Positions 26,446 to 34,057 of a DNA stretch of 64,000 nt are shown here, piece by piece; within the stretch, counting starts at the first letter, position 1; the number at the start of each line of letters is the position of its first letter. The stretch spans positions 53,938-117,937 of the IMG/VR virus record IMGVR_UViG_3300021960_000027; one strand, written 5' to 3'. Source of the stretch: a virus. The notes under the pieces are model-generated. The model was not told the DNA's origin, ran no database searches, and was given only the letters and a program-made list of their open reading frames with translations. A program made the translations under genes and the position numbers.

Positions 26446-28323
26446 GTGGCACGCACTAGACGGTTTAACAGTGTTCTTCGTAAATTGGAGAAGGCCGCGT
26501 CTGAGGGCACGACAGTTAATGATTGGTTGTTTGGTTCTGGAGAGCATGGTGATGTGACCGTCGCTAACGGTCAAACCGTCACACTGGATTCTGACAAATA
26601 CTATGAGAATCTGACTGTAAATTCTGGGGGAACGCTGTTTACTAACGGCTTCCGTGTATTTGTCAACGGCACACTGACAAACAATGGTACTATCGGCTTT
26701 CCCTCTGGCTCTGCTGATGTTACAACAAACCCATCAAGCATTTCTCGCCGTAGCCATACTGCGGTCAGTTACGGAATTGGTGAGGCTTCTAATACCGTAA
26801 CTGAAGGAGAGTTATATGATTTAGATGACGTTATTGGTGGCTATTACATAACAGCGTCTGGTTCTATTCGCGGTCTTCAAGGTGGCGACCCCGGTACAGA
26901 CGGGTCTGATGGAAGCATTACGGCTAACGCAACAGCAGGTAATGCCGGTAGTGCTGGTACTTATCCGGGTGCCGCGGTGGGTGCCCCCGGCGGTGCAGGC
27001 AATCCCGGTACGTCAGGTAACGCGGCAACGGCTGGTACTGCTGGAGGTAGGGGAGCCGGTGGGGGAGTTGTACTCATCATTGCCCGTACGGTTACTGGTT
27101 CTGGAGAAATTGTTAGTTTTGGTACGGCGGGAACAAGCGGTAATGTTGCGACGCAAGGTACTGACGGCTCGGATGGGACTTCTGCCCCCAATATCGCGGC
27201 GTATGCAAACCCCGGAAATACCCACACTTCCGGTCACAATGCTGGTTCTGGATCACACCCAGCAAACAGTCTTGTACCCAACTTGAGTCACAATGCTACG
27301 GCGTACAGTGCTGGACATAACGCGGGTCACGGGCATCACCCCGCTAACGGTCCGCATGGAAACACTGGTCATAACGCGACGGCGCATGCGAACGGACATA
27401 ACGCTGGACATGGTCATCATCCCGCTGGCGGTCCGCATGGTAACCACGGACATCACGCCAGCACAACTCGGTCAAACCACCACCACCATGTTCAAAACCA
27501 TCATCATGTTCGATCAAATCACCATCACCACACGCAAACCAACCATCACCACCACACCGACTCTCACCATCACACGCGATCAAACCACCACCACCACACC
27601 CGAACAAACCATCACCACACCGTAGGACCAGTTCGTTCTAACAGCCATCATCACTTTAGGTCGAACTACCACTCAGGAAACCACAGGTCTAACCACCATT
27701 TCCACGGGCGATCAAACCACCATCATCACCATCACACTCAGTCGAATCACCACCACCACACCCAAACAAACCATCACCACCATGTTCAAAACCATCATCA
27801 TGTTCGATCAAATCACCATCACCACACTCAGACAAATCACCACCACCACACCGATTCTCACCACCACACGCGAACGAATCATCACCACCACACGGCTGGC
27901 GACGCAGGTCACCCCGCAAACGGAGCAATGGCTCCAAATCACCACGCCTCGGTGAACTACGCACATAACTCTGGTACTACAGCCCACCCCGCTGGCGGTT
28001 CGCTCGCTCCTAACCACAGTGCCTCGGCTCATCCCGCTGGTCATAATGCCGGTAACGCAAACCACGCGGCAAATGGAACTCTTACCACAAATCACAATGC
28101 TTCATCGCACCCCGCAGGGCACAACGTCACTCACAACCCAAATTATTCAGGAGGTTCTGGGGGAGGGAAAGGCACTGGTGGAACTGCTACTGATGGCAAC
28201 GCTGGCAACCAAGGACAAAAGGGTGCTATTATTGTTGTGACCAGACAAATGGACTCTAATGTCCGCTCGGCTCAGTTGGGCAACCACTCCAACTATGCCA
28301 GAATTATAGATGTGGATGGATAG
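26446..28323 (+). CDS. giant histidine-rich tail fibre protein
   Basis: This 625-residue protein starts at GTG. Residues about 40-105 match the beta-helical part of the preceding paralogue (NGFRVFVNGTLTNNGTIGF). Residues 145-235 are Gly/Ala/Thr-rich. Residues about 260-335 are GHNAGHGHHPANGPHG-type repeats. Residues about 337-484 hold more than 60 histidines in clusters of three to six separated by Asn, Ser, Thr, Gln and Arg. A second HPAG-rich repeat zone (485-575) precedes a Gly-rich end with an IIVVTR strand. Such His density should bind metals strongly. The frame is intact and uses both CAC and CAT, so it is not a sequencing artefact of one codon. Confidence 0.85.
   Translation: MARTRRFNSVLRKLEKAASEGTTVNDWLFGSGEHGDVTVANGQTVTLDSDKYYENLTVNSGGTLFTNGFRVFVNGTLTNNGTIGFPSGSADVTTNPSSISRRSHTAVSYGIGEASNTVTEGELYDLDDVIGGYYITASGSIRGLQGGDPGTDGSDGSITANATAGNAGSAGTYPGAAVGAPGGAGNPGTSGNAATAGTAGGRGAGGGVVLIIARTVTGSGEIVSFGTAGTSGNVATQGTDGSDGTSAPNIAAYANPGNTHTSGHNAGSGSHPANSLVPNLSHNATAYSAGHNAGHGHHPANGPHGNTGHNATAHANGHNAGHGHHPAGGPHGNHGHHASTTRSNHHHHVQNHHHVRSNHHHHTQTNHHHHTDSHHHTRSNHHHHTRTNHHHTVGPVRSNSHHHFRSNYHSGNHRSNHHFHGRSNHHHHHHTQSNHHHHTQTNHHHHVQNHHHVRSNHHHHTQTNHHHHTDSHHHTRTNHHHHTAGDAGHPANGAMAPNHHASVNYAHNSGTTAHPAGGSLAPNHSASAHPAGHNAGNANHAANGTLTTNHNASSHPAGHNVTHNPNYSGGSGGGKGTGGTATDGNAGNQGQKGAIIVVTRQMDSNVRSAQLGNHSNYARIIDVDG
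27475..27600 (+). repeat. His-rich internal duplication, copy 1
   Basis: This copy encodes a 42-residue unit of clustered histidines, repeated 294 bases (98 codons) downstream. The two copies are identical at 41 of 42 residues but differ at several synonymous third positions, so the amino-acid sequence appears to be under selection. Confidence 0.85.
27769..27894 (+). repeat. His-rich internal duplication, copy 2
   Basis: This is the second copy of the 42-residue unit. It keeps the reading frame and differs from copy 1 by one Ser/Thr change and several silent changes. The spacer between copies contains related but less regular His clusters. Confidence 0.85.
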
Positions 28324-28330
28324 GTGAATT

Positions 28331-28573
28331 ATGTTTGAAAGCATGTCAACTGAAGACAAGATCGCTTTGTGTGATGAGCAAGTATCTCAAGTAGATCGTA
28401 ACATCTACTCTTATATGCTCACCCTCGGATTAGACCCAGATGCTGGAGACGCTACAGCAGTGACCGTTGATTCTTCCGAATCAGATTATGTACAGAGTCT
28501 TCAGCAAAGCATTATTGATGCTGTTGCTCGGCGTGCATTTATTGTCGGAATTAAAACTGCTCTTAGTGCGTGA
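28331..28573 (+). CDS. small protein after the His-rich fibre
   Basis: This 80-residue acidic, helical protein starts at ATG after AGGTGAATT. It has no recognised motif. Its position between a fibre gene and the oxygenase cassette suggests a fibre chaperone or assembly factor. Its stop overlaps the next start. Confidence 0.65.
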   Translation: MFESMSTEDKIALCDEQVSQVDRNIYSYMLTLGLDPDAGDATAVTVDSSESDYVQSLQQSIIDAVARRAFIVGIKTALSA

Positions 28574-28755
28574 TGTTGTCAGACAGCAGTCCAACACATA
28601 AGTTGTATGCTTGCTGTTTGATGGCTGGAGTTAATCCATCTTCTCTGACTAAAGAGTGGATAATGACAGCACCTGAGGGAACCGTACAGTACGACTTAGA
28701 AATATTTCTTCAAATTGCATTGAATGAGTTTCAGTCTGATAATCTAAATACCTAA
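28573..28755 (+). CDS. small hypothetical protein
   Basis: About 60 residues from the ATG at 28573, which overlaps the previous stop as TGATG; an in-frame GTG sits at 28570. It contains a CC pair near residues 13-14 and a helical C-terminus. It links the fibre genes to the dioxygenase cassette by overlapping starts and stops. Confidence 0.6.
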   Translation: MLSDSSPTHKLYACCLMAGVNPSSLTKEWIMTAPEGTVQYDLEIFLQIALNEFQSDNLNT

Positions 28756-29459
28756 TGGCCTGCCCAACTTTTCATTTTGCTGGTCACCGCAGTAACTACA
28801 TTTTGATCGGTGACGATGTGGTTGATGCAGACGTATGCGATGACATTATCTCAAGATGTTTAGCCAACTATGATGATTTCTTTTACCCCGGACCGACTTT
28901 AGGTGGGGTAGACGTTGCTACAAAATCTAGTATGGATTTTGATTTTGGGGTAGATTCTGTTGTTAGCAAAGGTTTTGATCCAGAGCCGTGGGCGACGTAC
29001 GAATCAATTATGAGTAATGCCCTCACTACAATTATTAGTGAGTATCAGTCTAGTTTTTTTGATCTTTGGCGAGTGCCTAATTTAGTGGACACCGGATTCC
29101 GTCTTCAGCATTACGCAAAAAATTACGGTTACTACAGGGAACACATTGACGGTTGTGTTTGGGGACCAGTTTCTTCTCGTACAAGAATCTTTGGTGTAGT
29201 AATTTATTTAAATGACATTGATTCTGGTGGGGAAACACATTTTCCCATTCAAGAAGAGAAGGTGCAGGCAAGGGCGGGTCGGATTGCATTGTTTCCTGCC
29301 GCGTGGACACATCCTCACGCCGGTCTTCCTGCACATAGTAGTGACAAGTGGATGATTAGTTCATTTATCACATGCACTCCAGACGATGACTATTTAGAGT
29401 ATGATATTGAATCTGGAGAAATGAAGTCCCCCAATAATCAGTCAGGAGATGATGCGTGA
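28755..29459 (+). CDS. 2-oxoglutarate/Fe(II)-dependent dioxygenase (prolyl 4-hydroxylase type)
   Basis: This 234-residue protein shows the double-stranded beta-helix motif set of 2OG-Fe(II) oxygenases. H130 and D132 are in YYREHIDG. A VIYLNDIDSGGETHFP core follows, with the distal histidine in WTHPHAG near 187-189 and a basic residue near 198 (DKWMISSF) that could bind 2-oxoglutarate. The family hydroxylates protein side chains or small molecules. It is the first of two adjacent oxygenases before a halogenase, all surrounded by fibre genes, so the substrate may be a virion or host-surface component. Confidence 0.88.
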   Translation: MACPTFHFAGHRSNYILIGDDVVDADVCDDIISRCLANYDDFFYPGPTLGGVDVATKSSMDFDFGVDSVVSKGFDPEPWATYESIMSNALTTIISEYQSSFFDLWRVPNLVDTGFRLQHYAKNYGYYREHIDGCVWGPVSSRTRIFGVVIYLNDIDSGGETHFPIQEEKVQARAGRIALFPAAWTHPHAGLPAHSSDKWMISSFITCTPDDDYLEYDIESGEMKSPNNQSGDDA

Positions 29460-30070
29460 AAAAGGGAGAGGCAGTAGGGGTAGAGGTAGCACCTTGCATT
29501 GTCGTTTATGAAGATGTGTTTGATGCCACCATTTTTTTGCGTACTCTTGTTCAAGAATGTGAAAACGAAGAAGGTTTTCTTAATTGGACAAGAGACACTG
29601 TAGGTGATGGAGAAGTAACTGATAAGCGAACTTCTATGAGTTGTAGCATCGATAACTTGCGTGATGCAGAAGAATATTCAGAGACGCTTAACGAAAATAC
29701 AAAATTGTTGATTGATGAGTGGATGCAAATTTTCCCCAAAATTGACGACGTAGTTTGGTCATACCGCAGTTCCTACGACCTTCCTTTGCGCGGAGATCAG
29801 GGATACCGAGTTTTGCGTTACCGAGGTGGCGAAGAATATCAAGCCCATCACGACCACGGTCCGGGTAACAACAGGGTTCTCAGCATCGTTGCTTTTATTA
29901 ACGATGGATACACGGGGGGCGAACTGGTATTTCCTACCTTTGATGTAACCGTGACTCCTAAGGCGGGGAGTGTTGTTGCCTTTCCGTCTAACTTCCCCTA
30001 CAAGCACATTGCTAAACCTGTAGGCGAGGATGGTTCGGCTAAGTATTCGCTTGTTTCGTGGTTTGAGTGA
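29456..30070 (+). CDS. second 2OG-Fe(II) dioxygenase
   Basis: This 204-residue protein starts at GTG in an overlap with the first oxygenase. The HxD motif is in YQAHHDHGPG near 130-132, followed by IVAFINDGYTGGELVFP. The distal histidine is in FPYKHIAKPV near 183, and the C-terminal KYSLVSWF strand would carry the 2OG-binding residue. It is divergent from the upstream oxygenase, so the pair probably act on different sites rather than being a recent duplication. Confidence 0.85.
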   Translation: MKKGEAVGVEVAPCIVVYEDVFDATIFLRTLVQECENEEGFLNWTRDTVGDGEVTDKRTSMSCSIDNLRDAEEYSETLNENTKLLIDEWMQIFPKIDDVVWSYRSSYDLPLRGDQGYRVLRYRGGEEYQAHHDHGPGNNRVLSIVAFINDGYTGGELVFPTFDVTVTPKAGSVVAFPSNFPYKHIAKPVGEDGSAKYSLVSWFE

Positions 30071-31578
30071 TGCATAAGCACATTGTAATTGTTGGCTCAG
30101 GAACCGCCGGACTAACCACTGCCATTAGCCTCAAGTCGTGGTTTCAAATGTACGACATTACCGTTGTGTCGTCTAAGAACATTGGCATCATTGGGGTTGG
30201 AGAAGGTTCTACTGAGCATTGGCGCGGTTTTCAAAATGACATGGATATTCCCATTGAAGGGTTGCTGACTAAATCAAAGGCAACCCATAAATACGGGATT
30301 GCGTTTGAAAATTGGACAACTCACACCCCTCATTACTACCACTCTGTTTCTCACGGTCCAATTACTATCGGTAACTTTGCGGGTTCTTACGCCTACTGCA
30401 TTGAGAACGATTTGCAACTGACTAAGACTCTTTCTTGGCGGGGCATGAAAGACGGCAAGATTCCTTATAGCGAAGACAAGGAAGGCAACGAAAATACTCA
30501 TCTTAATACCAACCAATATCACTTTGATACACACGCTCTTAACGATTTTTTGAAAGTAATTGCTGTTGAACGCGGTGTGTACTTTGTTGAGGATGAAGTT
30601 GACTTTGTTGTCAAGGACGAAGAAGGTTGGGTTGACTCTCTTTATTTGAAGAGGGCTAGGGGCAGAATTAAAGCCGATCTATTTATTGACGCTTCAGGCT
30701 TTAATCGTGTGCTTTTAAAAGAGATGGACGACCAAACGTTTGTCGATTACGGAAAATATTTACCTTGCGATAGTGCAGTAGTTTTTCCAACTCCCTCGCG
30801 CGAAGATGGAAAAATCCTTCCTTTTACTCGTTCTCGCGCCTTAAGTTCTGGATGGCTGTGGGAGATTCCGACTCAAGAACGTAGGGGAAATGGATACGTC
30901 TATTCTTCTAAGTACATTTCTGACGATGAAGCACAGAAAGAGGCGTTTGACGCGGCGGGCTATGAGTCTGAAGAAAGCCGTATCCTTCGGTTTGAATCTG
31001 GTTACATGAAAAAGACTTGGCAAAAGAACGTTGTGGCAGTTGGCTTGTCTTCTGGTTTTATTGAACCTTTGGAGGCAACATCTATTTCTATGTCGCTACA
31101 GCAGGCTCGCTTAATTGCTTCCTATTTACCGACGTTTAATAAAGAGTCGCGATTCATGGTGGATGAGTACCATCGACTTATGGATCAAATTATGGAAAAC
31201 ACTTTGTCCATGATTTCTCTCCACTACATTTCTGACCGTACGGACTCTGAGATGTGGAGAGATCAGCAGAACGCCCCCAAGCCAGAACTGTTAGAACGGC
31301 TTTTAGGGTTGTGGGCAGAACGTTGCCCAGAGATTCACGACATGCCCCATTCTGGATTTGAGTTATTTAATCCTGTACACTTGTGGCATGTAGCGCAAGG
31401 TCAAGGTTTGATTGATAAAGACTTAGCCACTATGCAACTGGATGCCTACGGTTCTCGCGGTCCATCTCGTCAGCATATTAATCAGGTAACTGCCGAGTAT
31501 ATGAGGGGAGATATCGTTGACCACCGAGAAGCACTCCAGCGACTTGCCGAACGATTTGAAGATAGTCAGTCCAAGTAG
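30070..31578 (+). CDS. flavin-dependent (tryptophan-type) halogenase
   Basis: About 502 residues from the ATG at 30070 (TGATG overlap). It has the FAD-binding GSGTAG near 9-14 and the W-x-W-x-I-P signature of flavin halogenases (WLWEIP near 262-267). A lysine at about 74 (ATHKYGIAF) matches the catalytic lysine of PrnA/RebH, and a FIEPLEATSI block near 330-339 has the active-site glutamate. All key residues are present, so the enzyme should be active. It needs reduced flavin from a host reductase. Viral halogenases are known from cyanophages, including an iodinating enzyme. Substrate here is unknown. Confidence 0.9.
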   Translation: MHKHIVIVGSGTAGLTTAISLKSWFQMYDITVVSSKNIGIIGVGEGSTEHWRGFQNDMDIPIEGLLTKSKATHKYGIAFENWTTHTPHYYHSVSHGPITIGNFAGSYAYCIENDLQLTKTLSWRGMKDGKIPYSEDKEGNENTHLNTNQYHFDTHALNDFLKVIAVERGVYFVEDEVDFVVKDEEGWVDSLYLKRARGRIKADLFIDASGFNRVLLKEMDDQTFVDYGKYLPCDSAVVFPTPSREDGKILPFTRSRALSSGWLWEIPTQERRGNGYVYSSKYISDDEAQKEAFDAAGYESEESRILRFESGYMKKTWQKNVVAVGLSSGFIEPLEATSISMSLQQARLIASYLPTFNKESRFMVDEYHRLMDQIMENTLSMISLHYISDRTDSEMWRDQQNAPKPELLERLLGLWAERCPEIHDMPHSGFELFNPVHLWHVAQGQGLIDKDLATMQLDAYGSRGPSRQHINQVTAEYMRGDIVDHREALQRLAERFEDSQSK

Positions 31579-32368
31579 TATTCACGAAATTCAGCCGAAA
31601 CCGGGGCAGGTGTTTATGGCACCTCAGACTCCCATTTTGTTTCACGAAAAGTCGTTACCCATTAACAACACCCGCTCATGGCCTGACTGGTGGAAAGAAG
31701 TCGATTCGACTGAGGGAAGTGTCCGACGCTGTGCTGGAACGGCTGATTACATCAGCCTTGGTTTGACGATTCCGTTGTGGGCTAACCTCAAACTGCGCCC
31801 TTCCCCTAACAAGCGTCAGTGGGAGTCACAATTCGATATTGCTGGTGACCACCCATTCAGTGTTGAGGGTTTTAGTTTTGAGCAAACTGGGGCGATTCCT
31901 GTCACTGAGGTGCGCGGCATTAAGCGTGCAAACTATGTCAAGATCATTAATCCGTGGGTTATTAAGACTGCTCCCGGTTGGTCTTGCATGTTTCTTCCTG
32001 ACATGTATCAGCCAGACCCTAATTGGACGATTCTTCCGGCGGTAGTCAACACGGATTATTACCATCATGCCCATATTGTTATTAATGTTTTAGCCGAGGA
32101 CGAGTTCACTATTCCTGTGGGCTATCCGATGCAACACATCATCCCGTTTGAACGATCCACTACAGGCATTGAGATGCAATATGGTGATCGAAATGCGTAT
32201 GAGATCATGGATCAGGCAGGGTTCGGCACTCCATTTATCCCGCGCAACATGAAATCTAAGTACAAGAAGACTCAGCGTGAAATGGATGCTGGTGTTGAAA
32301 AGTGTCCTGTTGTTGGTCATACAGAAAAAGTAAAAAAACAGCGCAGGTGGTTCAGCAAGAATAAATAG
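31517..32368 (+). CDS. DUF6065-like protein of the halogenase cassette
   Basis: This 283-residue protein starts at a TTG with a strong GAGGGGAG ribosome binding site six bases upstream, inside the end of the halogenase gene (62-base overlap). The conserved core reads KIINPWVIKTAPGWSCMFLPDMYQ, then AVVNTDYYHHAH, then a C-terminal PVGYPMQHIIPFER segment. I recall similar proteins near halogenase and oxygenase genes in aquatic myoviruses, annotated DUF6065. The role is unknown; a beta-barrel cupin-like fold is possible. The basic C-terminus (VKKQRRWFSKNK) is unusual. Confidence 0.7.
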   Translation: MTTEKHSSDLPNDLKIVSPSSIHEIQPKPGQVFMAPQTPILFHEKSLPINNTRSWPDWWKEVDSTEGSVRRCAGTADYISLGLTIPLWANLKLRPSPNKRQWESQFDIAGDHPFSVEGFSFEQTGAIPVTEVRGIKRANYVKIINPWVIKTAPGWSCMFLPDMYQPDPNWTILPAVVNTDYYHHAHIVINVLAEDEFTIPVGYPMQHIIPFERSTTGIEMQYGDRNAYEIMDQAGFGTPFIPRNMKSKYKKTQREMDAGVEKCPVVGHTEKVKKQRRWFSKNK

Positions 32369-32408
32369 TCTGATGTATTCTTCGTGTTAAGTATGACCGG
32401 AGTGGCGC

Positions 32409-33782
32409 ATGGCTATTGATTTCCCAAATTCCCCATCGACTAATGACACCTACACGGTCAATGGGCGCACCTATATCTGGAATGGCGAGAAATGGTTGAG
32501 GGCACAGCCCGAACTGACCTCGGTCGTCCCCACCCTGACGGTGTCGAATGACCTAACTGTAGACACAGACACTCTGCATGTCGATTCTACGAATAATCGT
32601 GTCGGTATCGGCACGACTAGTCCTAGCCAAACATTAGATGTTGTCGGCAAACTAGATGTGAGCGACGATGTTGACATTGGTGGAGGCAACTTTGGCTACC
32701 GATTGAACGCGACCGCAGACGATTCTTATGTGGCGCACCTTGGTTCAAACTCACCGACCGCAAAGATTGACATGTTTTCTGCGGATAGCACTAATTTGTA
32801 TGTTGCTACCGCTGGCGTACATTTGGACATACCTAGTTTCGACCCGCTTTTGGGTGAGTCGGCTGAACCAACTCTTAGTATCAAATTCACTGACACCACC
32901 GCAGTCAGGATCAAAAAAGTAGGAAGCACGTTCGACACCAGCCTGCTCAACGGTAATGTCGGTATCGGCACAACCAGCCCTAGTCATACTCTTGATGTGA
33001 ACGGCAAAGCCGTTGTCGGTGGCGGTGACAACCAAACTCCCGATGCGTCTGGTAATGGTCACCTAATGATTGACGGCTCTGGGTACACAGGGTTTGCTTC
33101 CCTTGATGGTACAGCGATGTGGGTTGGTCACAACTCTGGCTCTCGCAAGTTGTATCTGGCTACTGATGAGACCGCCCGTCTCACCGTTGACGGTACTGGC
33201 AATGTCGGTATCAATGACACCACGCCGTCGTACACGTTGGATGTCAACGGAGACATCAACACGACAAGTAAGTATTTGAGAGGCGGTAAGGCGACGGGTG
33301 ACACTCTGCTGGCTAGTGGTTCGTTTAGTTCTACGGGCGTTGCAATCACCAGCGTGTTCTCTAGCAGTTATGCAAACTACAGGATTTTGCTGACAGTCAA
33401 GAACAGTAACTCTGGTGAACTTTACTATCGAATGATGAACGGAGGGACTTGGTACACCTCTTCGGTCTACGAGATTCAAAGATTGTACGCTCAGGGAACT
33501 TCTGTTGGTGGCACCCGAACGCAAGCGAACAGTTATGGTCGGGTTGGTTACATGGGTGGGGGCTACTGGTCATCTGCTGAAATGACCATTTACAACCCGT
33601 ACATAACTAGAGAAACGGATGTTGCTTCGCATGAAGTGTACGGCGACAACGCTTACAAGGGGATGATTGAAGTAGATCACTCACAGGTTGGGACTTCAAC
33701 TTCTTTTGATGGCATCTTTATCGGAGCCGCGGCAGGAGGAACTATGTACGGTTCCTATCGTGTGTATGGGATAGCGCAATGA
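32409..33782 (+). CDS. tail fibre protein with GIGTTSP shaft repeats
   Basis: This 457-residue protein starts at ATG after CGGAG. Its first 25 residues (FPNSPSTNDTYTVNGRTYIWNG pattern) are a virion-attachment module also found at the start of the fibre at 34057. Shaft repeats of the form VGIGTTSP-x-x-TLDV occur near residues 66 and 181, with a related NVGINDTTP unit near 264. The C-terminal 170 residues are a different receptor-binding tip with no S74 chaperone. The gene after it encodes a probable chaperone. Confidence 0.8.
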   Translation: MAIDFPNSPSTNDTYTVNGRTYIWNGEKWLRAQPELTSVVPTLTVSNDLTVDTDTLHVDSTNNRVGIGTTSPSQTLDVVGKLDVSDDVDIGGGNFGYRLNATADDSYVAHLGSNSPTAKIDMFSADSTNLYVATAGVHLDIPSFDPLLGESAEPTLSIKFTDTTAVRIKKVGSTFDTSLLNGNVGIGTTSPSHTLDVNGKAVVGGGDNQTPDASGNGHLMIDGSGYTGFASLDGTAMWVGHNSGSRKLYLATDETARLTVDGTGNVGINDTTPSYTLDVNGDINTTSKYLRGGKATGDTLLASGSFSSTGVAITSVFSSSYANYRILLTVKNSNSGELYYRMMNGGTWYTSSVYEIQRLYAQGTSVGGTRTQANSYGRVGYMGGGYWSSAEMTIYNPYITRETDVASHEVYGDNAYKGMIEVDHSQVGTSTSFDGIFIGAAAGGTMYGSYRVYGIAQ

Positions 33783-34057
33783 TGAAACACATTCACAATG
33801 TTGAAACTGGCGAAGAGTACGACATTGAATTTACCGAAGAAGAGATTGCGTCGCTAGATGCTTTGCAGAATGAATCAGCACGAATAACTGCCAAAGAGAA
33901 AAGAGACATGCTTCTGAAAGACTCAGACTGGCGTGTTCTTCCCCACTCTCCATCAGATGTTGAAGCGTGGGCTGTTTACCGTCAACAGTTGCGTGATCTC
34001 CCATCTGACCCTGCTTGGCCTTATGTTGAGTTCCCTGATCCACCGGAGGCTAACTAA
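33779..34057 (+). CDS. tail fibre assembly chaperone-like protein
   Basis: This 92-residue protein begins by an ATGA overlap with the fibre. It has an acidic N-terminal half and a C-terminal half of the form RDMLLKDSDWRVLPHSP-x-x-VEAWAVYRQQLRDLP-x-x-PAWP. That DW...W-x-x-YRQ-x-LRD-x-P pattern is typical of phage tail fibre assembly chaperones. Its position between two fibres supports the call. Confidence 0.8.
   Translation: MMKHIHNVETGEEYDIEFTEEEIASLDALQNESARITAKEKRDMLLKDSDWRVLPHSPSDVEAWAVYRQQLRDLPSDPAWPYVEFPDPPEAN

Noticed and set aside
27253-28095. Long open frames on the opposite strand and in other frames through the His-rich region
   Set aside because: They are by-products of the biased CAC/CAT composition of the real fibre gene; their products are low-complexity Gly/Asp/Val/Met-rich strings without ribosome binding sites.
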